64,000 nt of DNA from Cellvibrio sp. PSBB023 (GTDB lineage Bacteria; Pseudomonadota; Gammaproteobacteria; Pseudomonadales; Cellvibrionaceae): NCBI RefSeq assembly GCF_002007605.1, contig NZ_CP019799.1:1922001-1986000 (forward strand), in the 5' to 3' direction. The notes under the pieces were generated by a model, which was not told where the DNA came from, did not search any database, and was given only the letters and a program-made list of their open reading frames with translations. Positions 44,264-55,038 of this stretch are shown here, one piece after another (position 1 is the first letter of the stretch; every line of letters starts with the position of its first letter). The position numbers and the translations under genes are program-made.

Positions 44264-45784
44264 TTATTTAACCGCGATAGTGCCTTCTTCGATCTTGGCC
44301 TTCCAAATCTTTGGCCCGGTGTTGTGCACCGATTCACCGCGTGAATCTACAGCCACAGTGACAGGCATATCTTTTACATCGAACTCGTAAATCGCTTCCA
44401 TACCCAGTTCAGGGAAGCCGAGCACTTTGGCGGATTTAATCGCTTGTGCTACCAGGTAAGCAGCGCCACCAACAGCCATTAAATACACGGATTTATTGTC
44501 ACGGATTGCATCAATCGCGGCTGGGCCACGTTCGGATTTACCAATCATGCCAAGCAAACCGGTTTGCTCGAGCATGGTGCGGGTAAATTTGTCCATCCGG
44601 GTTGCCGTAGTGGGACCTGCCGGGCCAACCACTTCATCACGTACCGGATCAACCGGGCCGACGTAATAAATGAAGCGACCTTTCATGCTCACTGGCAGCT
44701 CCTCGCCTTTGGCGAGCAGGTCGGTCATTTTCTTGTGGGCAGCATCGCGACCAGTGAGCATTTTGCCGGAGAGTAATACGGTTTCACCGGTTTTCCACTC
44801 TTGCACCTCTTCGGGCGTCACAGTGTCCAGATTAACGCGGCGCACGCTGTCACCTACATCCCAACTGATTTCCGGATAATCGTCCAGTGAAGGCGGTGTT
44901 TGTAACGCTGGGCCTGAGCCATCCAACACAAAATGAGCGTGACGGGTTGCAGCGCAGTTGGGAATAATGGCGATGGCCTTGTTGGCGGCGTGAGTGGGGT
45001 AATCTTTTACTTTCACATCCAGCACGGTTGTCAAACCACCCAGGCCTTGCGCACCAATCCCCAGACGATTCACCTTGTCGTATAACTCAATACGCAATTC
45101 TTCTGCGCGATTACTTGCACCGCGCGCTTGCAGCTCTTGAATATCCACCGGTTCCAGCAAGGCCTCTTTGGCGAGCAGCATGGCTTTTTCGGCAGTGCCG
45201 CCAATGCCTATGCCCAGCATTCCCGGTGGGCACCAGCCGGCACCCATCTCGGGTACGACTTTTAACACCCAATCCACAACCGAATCCGATGGGTTGAGCA
45301 TAGCGAATTTGGTTTTGGCTTCAGAGCCACCGCCTTTGGCTGCCACATGAACATCCACAGTGTTACCGGGCACAATGTTGTAGTGGATGATGGCAGGAGT
45401 ATTGTCGCCAGTGTTCTTGCGCGCACCATCGGGGTCGGCAAGGATTGACGCGCGCAATACGTTGTCCGGGTTCATATAAGCGCGACGCACACCTTCATTC
45501 ACCATATCGGTCAGGCTCATTTGCGCATCCCACTGCACATCCATCCCCACGGTCACAAACACAGTGACAATCCCCGTATCCTGGCAAATTGGGCGATGGC
45601 CCATGGCACACATACGTGAGTTGATGAGGATTTGTGCCATGGCGTCTTTGGCGGCCTTGCTCTCTTCGCGCTCGTAGGCTTGGTGCACCGCCTGGATAAA
45701 ATCAACGGGGTGATAGTAGGAGATAAATTGCAGCGCATCGGCAACGCTGTCGATCAAGTCTTGCTGGCGAATCACGGTAGGCAT
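44264..45784 (-). CDS. fumA: Class I fumarate hydratase (4Fe-4S)
   Basis: Cytoplasmic TCA-cycle enzyme of about 506 residues converting fumarate to malate. Cluster-binding cysteines are in ICQDTGIV, WCPPGMLGIGIGG and NCAATRHAHF. The N-terminal and C-terminal (beta-like) parts are fused, as in E. coli FumA. ATG 45784 gives the usual N-terminus; the frame opens eight codons earlier. The oxygen-sensitive cluster fits the low-oxygen theme of the region. fumA versus fumB naming is arbitrary. Confidence 0.95.
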   Translation of the reverse strand: MPTVIRQQDLIDSVADALQFISYYHPVDFIQAVHQAYEREESKAAKDAMAQILINSRMCAMGHRPICQDTGIVTVFVTVGMDVQWDAQMSLTDMVNEGVRRAYMNPDNVLRASILADPDGARKNTGDNTPAIIHYNIVPGNTVDVHVAAKGGGSEAKTKFAMLNPSDSVVDWVLKVVPEMGAGWCPPGMLGIGIGGTAEKAMLLAKEALLEPVDIQELQARGASNRAEELRIELYDKVNRLGIGAQGLGGLTTVLDVKVKDYPTHAANKAIAIIPNCAATRHAHFVLDGSGPALQTPPSLDDYPEISWDVGDSVRRVNLDTVTPEEVQEWKTGETVLLSGKMLTGRDAAHKKMTDLLAKGEELPVSMKGRFIYYVGPVDPVRDEVVGPAGPTTATRMDKFTRTMLEQTGLLGMIGKSERGPAAIDAIRDNKSVYLMAVGGAAYLVAQAIKSAKVLGFPELGMEAIYEFDVKDMPVTVAVDSRGESVHNTGPKIWKAKIEEGTIAVK

Positions 45785-45979
45785 AATCGCATCTCTTTTT
45801 AGAATCAATAGGATTTAAAAAAACGGTGGAAAGAAGCAGTTAAAAAGTGGCGCCAATTCTACACCATCAAGTTCCTCACTGGCGTTTTTGACCGGTCACT
45901 TTCTTTGATTAAAAGTTGTGCAAATTATCGGCCAGCAACTAGGCTAAATTAAGCGCCACTTTCAAGGAATCATAAGGTC

Positions 45980-48091
45980 ATGAACGCGTTGTCACTTCGT
46001 TTCAAACTAAGCCTCAGCATTGCGTTAATCCTCGCCTTCAGCATGGGCACATTAAGTTTTGTCGCCTGGCGATCCATGTCCAATAACGCACAAGAGTCGA
46101 TCGCGCGCAGTGCGGAATCCATGAAAACCACGATCAATAATCGCCTGCTGGAAATTGCCCAGGTCAGTGCACTGGAAACCAGTTCACTGCTCAATCGCAA
46201 CTTCGATGTCGCCCTGCACCTTGCCAGTATTATGAGCGGCACGGCACACGGCAGCGGCACAACGCCCTACACCAGAGCCGAAGTGAAAAAAATGGCGCAT
46301 GATATTTTGCTGTCTACGCCATCAGCTTCATCTATCTACACCCAGTTTGATGTTAATGGTTACGACAATCTCGACAGTCAATATCAGGGCGATACTGAAT
46401 ACAGTTCAGAAGTAGGCAGCTTGGGCATTTATTGGGTAGCCAATGAAAAAGGCCCGATTTACAGCCAAGTGAGTAATGCAGACCAATACGATGAAACCAT
46501 TGATGCCAACGGCTTGCGCAAAGCGGAGTGGTATTTATGTAGCCGGGATACACGCAAGCCCTGTTTAATGGAGCCCTATTTGTATGAGGTCACCCCCGGC
46601 AACAAAGTGTTGCTTACCTCACTGGTGGCGCCGGTGGTGGTGAATAATCAGTTTCGCGGGGTGGCGGGGATTGATATCGACTTACCGGTACTGCAAAAAA
46701 ATATCCTCGATCAATCGGCCAATTTATACAGCGGCAAAACCAGCATGTACTTACTGAGTGCGCGCAATAATGTAGTCGCCAGCAGCATGCATCCCGATTT
46801 TGTCGGCAAACCATTAGCCGATGGGGATAAAGAATTATTCGCCGCCCTCTCCGCCAACAACAGCAAACAATTTATTTATCAGGACAATATCATTACCGTC
46901 CAACCCATCATTGCCGATGCAGTGAGCAGCCAGTGGAAAATGGTCATAGTCACACCTGCCACGATTGCCTACGATGTGGTAGACGAACTGAGTAGGTCCT
47001 TACACGAAAGCAGTTTATCTACTGCGACCAATATGATCAGCCTCGCACTGATTCTATTGGTGGTCTTTGTGGGTGTTGTATCACTGTGGATTAAAAAATC
47101 CACCCATCCCATAGTGCACATGAGCAATATGATGCGAGACCTTGCCAGCTCGGACGGAGACCTGACACGCCAATTAATTCCCTCTAACGACAAAGAATTA
47201 ATTGACATGGCAAATGGCTTTAACAGCTTCACCGAAAAATTGCGCAACATGATTATTGCGTTAAAACATGACTCTGTGCGCTTGAAAGAACAGAGTAATA
47301 GCCTGACCGGAACCTCCAAAAACACTCGCTCAGCCACAGAAATACAAGTAGAGCAAATTCAAAATATTATGACCGCCATTCATGAAATGTCGGCCACGGC
47401 TAACGAAGTTGCCAAGTTAGCCAGCAACACCTCCAGCGATTCGCAAGCCTCGGTAAAAGAAATTAATAATGCCCGTGATTTATTCCAACGCACAGTGGAA
47501 GAATTCAAAGGTGTGGCAACCGACTTTTCCAACTCCAGTCAAAAAATCCAATTGGTCGCTGAGAGCAGCAATAAAATCAGTGGCATTACCGATGTCATCC
47601 AAGCTATTGCCGCCCAAACCAATTTATTGGCATTGAATGCGGCGATTGAAGCCGCACGCGCAGGGGAACAAGGGCGCGGCTTTGCCGTTGTCGCCGATGA
47701 AGTGCGCTCATTGGCGGCACGTACCCAAACCTCCACCGAGGAAATCAAACAATTAATTCAAAGCCTGCAACAACAAGTTGATCAGACAGTGGTGCAAATG
47801 AATCAAAACACCCAGCGGGTTGGCGATACATTAACGGAAGCGGAGCACGCCTATGAGCGCTTGACCACGGCAACACAGGGCATTAATTCCATCACCGATA
47901 GCGCTTATCAAGTCGCGGCCGCCGCCGAAGAACAAAATCAGGTGACAGAGGAAATTAATCGCAATATTTCCGCCATCGGCGATGCCACCCACGAACTTGA
48001 ACGGTTGTCGCACAGCGTTTTGTCCGCCAGCACCAATGTGGACAAAATTACTCAGGATATTGATAAGCACCTAACGCAATTGCGTTGCTAG
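45980..48091 (+). CDS. Methyl-accepting chemotaxis protein with dCache domain
   Basis: 703 residues. Helix 1 is about 9-30, a periplasmic dCache domain about 35-345 (with [16 protein letters not shown] and [17 protein letters not shown]), helix 2 about 358-380, HAMP about 382-435, and a signalling domain with [35 protein letters not shown]. The C-terminus is short with no WEEF tail. The ligand is unknown. It is divergent from fumarase with a 195-bp gap. Confidence 0.95.
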   Translation: MNALSLRFKLSLSIALILAFSMGTLSFVAWRSMSNNAQESIARSAESMKTTINNRLLEIAQVSALETSSLLNRNFDVALHLASIMSGTAHGSGTTPYTRAEVKKMAHDILLSTPSASSIYTQFDVNGYDNLDSQYQGDTEYSSEVGSLGIYWVANEKGPIYSQVSNADQYDETIDANGLRKAEWYLCSRDTRKPCLMEPYLYEVTPGNKVLLTSLVAPVVVNNQFRGVAGIDIDLPVLQKNILDQSANLYSGKTSMYLLSARNNVVASSMHPDFVGKPLADGDKELFAALSANNSKQFIYQDNIITVQPIIADAVSSQWKMVIVTPATIAYDVVDELSRSLHESSLSTATNMISLALILLVVFVGVVSLWIKKSTHPIVHMSNMMRDLASSDGDLTRQLIPSNDKELIDMANGFNSFTEKLRNMIIALKHDSVRLKEQSNSLTGTSKNTRSATEIQVEQIQNIMTAIHEMSATANEVAKLASNTSSDSQASVKEINNARDLFQRTVEEFKGVATDFSNSSQKIQLVAESSNKISGITDVIQAIAAQTNLLALNAAIEAARAGEQGRGFAVVADEVRSLAARTQTSTEEIKQLIQSLQQQVDQTVVQMNQNTQRVGDTLTEAEHAYERLTTATQGINSITDSAYQVAAAAEEQNQVTEEINRNISAIGDATHELERLSHSVLSASTNVDKITQDIDKHLTQLRC

Positions 48092-48159
48092 CAAAGACAC
48101 GACAAGGGAGGCTTGGCAGCGTGATGTAAGGTAATTGACACCAGAATGGGGAATCAGGC

Positions 48160-48846
48160 ATGAGGGATATTGATTGGCGCACAGCAGCACTGCTCTGCAT
48201 TGCCAGCACAAGCATACCGGCACAGGCGGAAGTGTCAGGCAATCTAACGCTGGTAAGTAATTATCTTTCCTACGGCCTTTCGCAAACAGAGGATGCCCCT
48301 GCCCTGCAGTTCAGTGCCACCTGGTCAGGGGAATCCGGTATCTATGCCAGTGGTTGGGCCTCGCAAGTAGATTTCGGGGAAGGAACCCATACAGAGCTGG
48401 GTATTTATGCCGGTTACTACAGCGCATTTTCAGACACAGTATCGCTGGATTGGGGAATCGCCCAATTTTTGTATGAAGGCGCTGATCACAGCGATGATTA
48501 CAACTACAACGAGGTTTACGCCACCCTTGCAACCGCACTCATTACCATGGGAGTTCATTACGCCTGGGATTATTTTGGCAGTGATGCAGACTACACTGTA
48601 GTGCAAGTTTCCAAACAATTTTCCCTGCAAGATGGATTTGCACTCACACTGGGAGCGGATTATTCAGTGACTGGTGATGAAAATAAATACAGCATTATGG
48701 GCGAGTCGGATTGCCTGCATTATTTTGTGCGCGTGGAAAAAGAATGGCGTGGTTTGCAATGGCGCTTGAGCCTGCACGATACCAATATGTCGACGACAGA
48801 AACCGATAAAGCCCGTGTGGTTGCGGGTATTGGCTGGGCATTTTAG
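48160..48846 (+). CDS. TIGR02001-like predicted outer-membrane protein
   Basis: 228 residues with a signal peptide (about 1-23, PAQA) and an amphipathic beta-strand pattern to a C-terminal Phe. VSGNLTLVSNYLSYGLSQTEDAPALQFS near the start is the hallmark of the TIGR02001 (Gcw_chp) family, whose role is unknown. It has 69 bp to the MCP upstream and could be cotranscribed. It converges with a coiled-coil protein gene. Confidence 0.85.
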   Translation: MRDIDWRTAALLCIASTSIPAQAEVSGNLTLVSNYLSYGLSQTEDAPALQFSATWSGESGIYASGWASQVDFGEGTHTELGIYAGYYSAFSDTVSLDWGIAQFLYEGADHSDDYNYNEVYATLATALITMGVHYAWDYFGSDADYTVVQVSKQFSLQDGFALTLGADYSVTGDENKYSIMGESDCLHYFVRVEKEWRGLQWRLSLHDTNMSTTETDKARVVAGIGWAF

Positions 48847-48867
48847 TAAAGCAGGAAAACACTCGCG

Positions 48868-48895
48868 AACAGCCCCGAACTATGCCGGGGCTGTT
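48868..48895. terminator. Hairpin between convergent genes
   Basis: AACAGCCCCG (48868-48877) and CGGGGCTGTT (48886-48895) form a perfect 10-bp stem, loop of eight. It lies between two convergent genes and may serve both. T-runs are poor. Confidence 0.65.
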
Positions 48896-48906
48896 GTCGA
48901 TATTGA

Positions 48907-49686
48907 TTAAGGTTTAGCGCTAAGCTGTTGTTTAATTTGCAACAGCTCGCGATTGGTGGTGCGACGGTAGTCATCAATCGCAGCAATCGCTTCATCATGG
49001 CTGCGAATACGCGCGGCCAAACTATCCAGAGCAGTCATTTCCAATGACATTTTATCCAGACGCTCTTTCAGCTCCTGCACACCTTTGGACTGCTGGCTAA
49101 CACTGCTGGCCATGCCATCAATTTTTGCCGCAGCGCCATCAGCAACGGTTTTATTCGCTGCCAACTCTTGCTTGAGCGATGTTGTTGCCGTTTTGGCCTC
49201 GGTTGCCGCTTTTTGGGCATTGGCAGCATCGCGCCCAACCAGGGTTGTTTTCTCGGTATTGGCGGCAATCGCCTTGCGATTAGTTTCAATCACCCCCGCC
49301 AAACGGCGCACTTCACCATCGATCTTTTTCAGATTGGATTGCAGGGTGACTACTGACGCACTCGATTCCTCAGACGTCATACTCAGTTGCTGCTCCAACC
49401 CCTGGATGCGGGTATCCGCCTGCTTGAGCATGGCTTGGGCCTGGAATAACTGCCAACCTAAAAAGCCGGCACCGCCTACCGCAACCAGTGCAATAACCAA
49501 CGCCACCGCAGGCAAGCTGCTGGAAGGCGCCGGTGCATAAGCGGGGGCTTGTGGCGCCGCCTTGCGCGCGGGACGGCTTGGTGCTGGGTCATCATCGTGA
49601 TCGAGATGGGATTGCTGGCGACGCGCGGTGGACTGCGCAGGTTCTGATATTGCGCCGGGAGATAATGTGGGTTCTCTGCGTTCCAT
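48907..49686 (-). CDS. Single-pass membrane protein with long coiled coil, function unknown
   Basis: 259 residues, not recognised. A disordered, Pro/Ala/Arg-rich cytoplasmic N-terminus (about 1-58) is followed by one membrane helix (about 59-80, LPAVALVIALVAVGGAGFLGW). A long Ala/Lys/Thr-rich coiled coil then continues to the end (about 85-255). No enzymatic motif is seen. The layout suggests a tether or envelope spacer protein. It is separated from sodB by terminators. Confidence 0.8.
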   Translation of the reverse strand: MERREPTLSPGAISEPAQSTARRQQSHLDHDDDPAPSRPARKAAPQAPAYAPAPSSSLPAVALVIALVAVGGAGFLGWQLFQAQAMLKQADTRIQGLEQQLSMTSEESSASVVTLQSNLKKIDGEVRRLAGVIETNRKAIAANTEKTTLVGRDAANAQKAATEAKTATTSLKQELAANKTVADGAAAKIDGMASSVSQQSKGVQELKERLDKMSLEMTALDSLAARIRSHDEAIAAIDDYRRTTNRELLQIKQQLSAKP

Positions 49687-49797
49687 AACAACAACTACCT
49701 TAACGATGAGTCAGTGATCAAGATGAGTAACAAGTGTGCGCGCATTTTATAGCAGCCGCCAACACAAACATAGGCTGCTATTTTTATTTCACACAAT

Positions 49798-49825
49798 AAA
49801 AAACGGGCCTGTTGGCCCGTTTTTT
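49798..49825 (-). terminator. Terminator after sodB
   Basis: AAAAAACGGGCC, loop TGTT, GGCCCGTTTTTT form a perfect stem with six T in either direction, 17 bp beyond the sodB stop. A second hairpin (ATAGCAGCC / GGCTGCTAT, 49750-49782) lies further on. Confidence 0.88.
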
Positions 49826-49841
49826 ATCACCTGAACAACAA

Positions 49842-50426
49842 TTACTTGGCGTAATTGGTGTTCACGAATTCCCAGTTTACCAACGCCCAGAAAGCGTTCA
49901 TGTAGGTTGGGCGTGCATTTCGGTAGTCAATGTAGTAAGCGTGTTCCCACAAATCCACAGTCAGGATCGGGGTAACAGAGGCGTCGGTCAATGGAGTAGC
50001 CGCATTGCTGGTGTTCACAATAGCAACAGAACCATCAGCCTTTTTCACCAACCAGGTCCAGCTTGAACCAAAGTTGTTGATAGCAGAATTGGTGAATTCT
50101 TCTTTGAACTTGTCAAACGAACCAAAAGCAGCATTGATTGCATCTGCTACAGCACCAGTTGCTGCGCCGCCACCGTTAGGGCTCAAGCAGTGCCAGTAGA
50201 AGGTGTGGTTCCAGATTTGTGCAGCATTGTTAAACACACCACCAGAAGAGGTTTTGATCACTTCTTCCAGGCTTTTGCCTTCAAATTCAGTGCCAGGAAC
50301 CAGGCCATTCAACTTATCAACATAGGTTTTGTGGTGCTTACCGTAGTGGAATTCCAGAGTTTCAGCAGAAATATGGGGAGCCAATGCATCTTTCGCGTAA
50401 GGCAGTGCAGGTAATTCAAAAGCCAT
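49842..50426 (-). CDS. sodB: Iron superoxide dismutase
   Basis: 194-residue cytoplasmic enzyme. Metal ligands are His in FHYGKHHKTY, His in WNHTFYWHCL, and Asp and His in DLWEHAYYIDY. FNNAAQIWNHTFYW and the residues NGGG after the second ligand favour the iron form. It is a single-gene transcript with its own terminator. Confidence 0.96.
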   Translation of the reverse strand: MAFELPALPYAKDALAPHISAETLEFHYGKHHKTYVDKLNGLVPGTEFEGKSLEEVIKTSSGGVFNNAAQIWNHTFYWHCLSPNGGGAATGAVADAINAAFGSFDKFKEEFTNSAINNFGSSWTWLVKKADGSVAIVNTSNAATPLTDASVTPILTVDLWEHAYYIDYRNARPTYMNAFWALVNWEFVNTNYAK

Positions 50427-50551
50427 GATGTTTCTCCTAATTCACGGTTGTATACATTCAAGCGTCATTCAAAAAGCGGAGCTAATAATACCAACTAAAT
50501 GATTTTGGCATTATTAAAAATTCGCTATCGCCATTTTAAAAGGGCAAATAC

Positions 50552-50583
50552 CAAAAACAATTGCGGCCCACGAGGGGCCGCAA
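50552..50583 (-). terminator. Terminator after groEL
   Basis: TTGCGGCCC, loop ACGAG, GGGCCGCAA form a 9-bp perfect stem. Minus-strand reading ends in five T, 17 bp past the groEL stop. Confidence 0.88.
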
Positions 50584-50599
50584 CTATCGATGGGTCGGC

Positions 50600-52258
<1,659 letters not shown>

Positions 52259-52315
52259 TTAACCCAATGGGATCGGCACAGGGCGATCCCAGACTAAATT
52301 CTGCTAGCGTACGGT

Positions 52316-52606
52316 TTACACCAGTACCGCTTTGATGTCGGATTCGTTCAGAATCACCAGTTCTTCGCCATCGATGGTGATGGTGTCGCTACCGGCATAC
52401 TTACCGAATACCACTACATCGCCAACTTTCACGTCCAGAGGACGCAGCTCACCACTCGCCAATACGCGGCCATTACCTACGGCAACCACTTCGCCTTGAT
52501 TAGGCTTTTCTTTCGCAGCGCCAGATAAAATGATGCCACCGGCAGTTTTGGTTTCTTCTTCTTTGCGACGAATAACAACGCGATCGTGTAACGGACGGAT
52601 TTTCAT
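52316..52606 (-). CDS. groES: Co-chaperonin GroES
   Basis: 96 residues beginning [11 protein letters not shown], the normal family start. ATG 52612 (two codons earlier) is closer to the SD AGGAG and cannot be excluded. The mobile loop ([12 protein letters not shown]) and the roof region are present. First gene of groESL, behind a sigma32-like promoter. Confidence 0.97.
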   Translation of the reverse strand: MKIRPLHDRVVIRRKEEETKTAGGIILSGAAKEKPNQGEVVAVGNGRVLASGELRPLDVKVGDVVVFGKYAGSDTITIDGEELVILNESDIKAVLV

Positions 52607-52691
52607 GAACATTTGTCTCCTAAACAAACAGGTTAAACGAGCGTAGAGCCTTACTCTTGATCACAAGAGCACAGGGCTCCGGCTTGATGAC

Positions 52692-52721
52692 ATATAGGGA
52701 TGGTCTTGAGGGTTTCAAGGG
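52692..52721 (-). promoter_or_regulatory. Sigma32-like heat-shock promoter of groESL
   Basis: On the minus strand CCCTTGAA (52714-52721), 14 bases, CCCTATAT (52692-52699), close to the sigma32 consensus CTTGAA-N13/14-CCCCATNT. The predicted transcript start is near 52685, about 80 bp before groES. No CIRCE inverted repeat was seen. Confidence 0.75.
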
Positions 52722-52900
52722 CCATCAGTAAAGCCACCGATCTACAGGGACAACCCGGAAACCGGTAGCCAATAAAGCGGTGAAACCTATGTGGGGTTAG
52801 CAATGGGGATTTCAACCTGACTGCGCAAAAAATCTCGCAATAAAATGGATTTCTTTTACAAACCGGTGAATTGAGGACGTTTAGGGGTTGCTACAGCGGG

Positions 52901-53452
52901 TTATCGAGGCGGATTGTCGCAAGGTTTATCCTCGGGTCGCGCATCGGCGGGTTGGTCAATCAACAGGCCTGTCGTTGAGCTATCGCTCTCCGTTTTCACC
53001 GGCCCCTGATGTTCATAGACATTGCCTTGCCCGGCAAACGGGTTGCGCCGGAATTGCTCCGGGTTGAAACCGGCAGTGTAAAACCCGGTGGCTGACGCGC
53101 GCACTGCCATTTTAGCAAGCCACCGCTTGAGCAGTAGGCGCCTCACCAGCGGAATAAAACACAAAAGCGCCATAACATCGGTAAGAAAGCCCGGAATAAT
53201 GAGCAGCACGGCACCCACGGCTTTGAACAGGTTATCCGCCAGAGCCTGCGCGGGTAATTCACCACCCATACGCATGTTTTGCGCTGTGCTCAGCATGCTC
53301 GACGCGCCCAAATAGCGGAGCAGGTTAACACCAACCACAATCATCAATACCAACCAGCCGATCACTGCCCAAGCGCCCAGATGACTGCCAATTTCAATCA
53401 TCAGCCAGAGCTCAACAATAGGCAGCAGCAGGATTAACAGTGGCAAGCGCAT
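52901..53452 (-). CDS. fxsA: FxsA-family membrane protein
   Basis: 183 residues. About three helices in the first 110 residues (LPLLILLLPIVELWLMIEIG opens the family), with the conserved LLIIPGFLTDVMALLCFIP. A disordered acidic tail follows. E. coli FxsA affects exclusion of phage T7 by the F plasmid; its cellular role is unclear. It often sits by groES, as here. Confidence 0.9.
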   Translation of the reverse strand: MRLPLLILLLPIVELWLMIEIGSHLGAWAVIGWLVLMIVVGVNLLRYLGASSMLSTAQNMRMGGELPAQALADNLFKAVGAVLLIIPGFLTDVMALLCFIPLVRRLLLKRWLAKMAVRASATGFYTAGFNPEQFRRNPFAGQGNVYEHQGPVKTESDSSTTGLLIDQPADARPEDKPCDNPPR

Positions 53453-53483
53453 AGCGGGTGTCCAATAGGTGAGGCTGGGCAGT

Positions 53484-54512
53484 TTACCACTTGTAGCTCA
53501 CCCCCAGCGACATACGTGTGTCCTTGTCCTGACGCGTGGGCTGCGGGTCTGTGTCCAGCCAATAATCGATTTTAAACTCGGAATATATCCGATCGAGGAT
53601 CATGGAGCTTAGACCGGTGGAGGTTTTCAATTGTAAATTGGGGTCATCTTCCGCCGATTGCAACAATTCATTATTGTGGAAAAAACCAACACCCCAAGGC
53701 AGGTTATAACGAAAATCCAGCGCAACCCCGAGGGCCATAAACTCATCGGCCAATGCATAGTTGCCCATCAGTTCAGCAGGCAGTTGATAGGATTCCTCGT
53801 GCAACGCCAGCCCCGACTTAAGTGACAGCGCCATGGTTTTATTATCGAAAAACTGATATCCCGTACCTGAACCCCAGCGCGTGTAATTGCGCATACCGCG
53901 CTGGGGATCGGCACCGGCAAGCACACTGTTGTACCAAAACCAGTGTTCGCCGAAAAACCAATCCAATGAGTAACGCAGGTTCCAACGCTCCTGCGGACGC
54001 GAATAATTCCAGGATGCGCGCGCAAATTCGCCGCCCACAACATGGCGGAAATCATTGCGCCGCAGGCTGAATTCCCCCTGGGTATTCCACTCCTCACGCA
54101 CCTCGTTGCCACGGGAATAGGCACCCCATAAATTTAATCGCCCATGATGCACATAAGCGCCTTTCGTAAACTCTTCATAGGGCATCAGGGTTTTTATGCG
54201 CAGCAGCGATGCGCGCTTAACGCGATTGGAATCACCGCAGTTATAGCGTAAAAATTCATTTTCCATTGGCTGCAAGTGGCAGGGTGAGTTGTTGCCATTG
54301 ATTTTCAATGCAACATCCGTCTGGATATTTTTAATATTGGTTTTATTGATGCGCTGCTCGCCAAAATTCGTTGAACGCCACAGCAGGTGTTCGTCATCCA
54401 GGCTCACCAGCTCCCCTTCCAAACGATCACCATTGAGTAATTCAACAACACCGGCAACAGCAGCCTGGCTAAGCCACAACAACAAAAACACAAGCCATGC
54501 AGTTTTATTCAC
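53484..54512 (-). CDS. DUF481-type outer-membrane protein
   Basis: About 342 residues. Signal peptide (1-19, ending AAVA). An N-terminal small beta domain (about 22-75, VELLNGDRLEGELVSLDDEHLLW) and a DUF481 beta-barrel (about 115-342), ending in YKW with an aromatic C-terminus. Related to E. coli YdiY; function unknown. Start chosen as GTG 54512, with AAAAGG seven bases before. Longer starts at 54560 and 54593 would lengthen the leader. Confidence 0.82.
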   Translation of the reverse strand: MNKTAWLVFLLLWLSQAAVAGVVELLNGDRLEGELVSLDDEHLLWRSTNFGEQRINKTNIKNIQTDVALKINGNNSPCHLQPMENEFLRYNCGDSNRVKRASLLRIKTLMPYEEFTKGAYVHHGRLNLWGAYSRGNEVREEWNTQGEFSLRRNDFRHVVGGEFARASWNYSRPQERWNLRYSLDWFFGEHWFWYNSVLAGADPQRGMRNYTRWGSGTGYQFFDNKTMALSLKSGLALHEESYQLPAELMGNYALADEFMALGVALDFRYNLPWGVGFFHNNELLQSAEDDPNLQLKTSTGLSSMILDRIYSEFKIDYWLDTDPQPTRQDKDTRMSLGVSYKW

Positions 54513-54682
54513 AACTAACCTTTTTTGCGGCGAGAGGTTTATCGGGAGGGAAATACTCATTAAAGTGAGCCACACCCACCGCTGCAACGCCAAAAATGTT
54601 AATAGTGTTAATTTAGGTTACCTTGAGTTTAGCGAGGTAAATCTTCCATGTACTTGATCAATTCACGGACACACAACCCCTG

Positions 54683-55015
54683 ATGAGCAGCAATCAACAC
54701 AAAGAAGCCATTTATCTGGCGCTGATGACCATTCCACCGGGAAAAGTCGTGACTTATGGTGAGCTAGCCAAACTTGCAGGCCTACCGGGCGCAGCCCGCT
54801 TGGCAGGAAGACTCATGTCAGGGCTGAGCGAGAACACCACCCTGCCCTGGCACCGGGTGATTAACGCGCAAGGGCGACTATCGCTGCCGGAAGATTCCGA
54901 GGGGCGAAAAATACAGCAAGCGCGACTGGAAGCAGAAGGTGTGATTTTTGAACGAGGGAAAATTAATCTGCGCATTTATCGCTACAATGCGGCCGCAGCA
55001 CATTCAACCGATTAG
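54683..55015 (+). CDS. Alkyltransferase-like protein (ATL), DNA damage recognition
   Basis: 110 residues with the DNA-binding domain of O6-alkylguanine transferases: PPGKVVTYGELAKLAG, arginine finger and helix-turn-helix AARLAGRLMSG. The active-site PCHR is PWHR here: Trp replaces the alkyl-accepting Cys. ATL proteins bind O6-alkylguanine and hand it to nucleotide excision repair. The transferase reaction is not possible. It is 23 bp before ampG on the same strand. Confidence 0.93.
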   Translation: MSSNQHKEAIYLALMTIPPGKVVTYGELAKLAGLPGAARLAGRLMSGLSENTTLPWHRVINAQGRLSLPEDSEGRKIQQARLEAEGVIFERGKINLRIYRYNAAAAHSTD

Positions 55016-55038
55016 CACACACGACCCTATCACCACAC

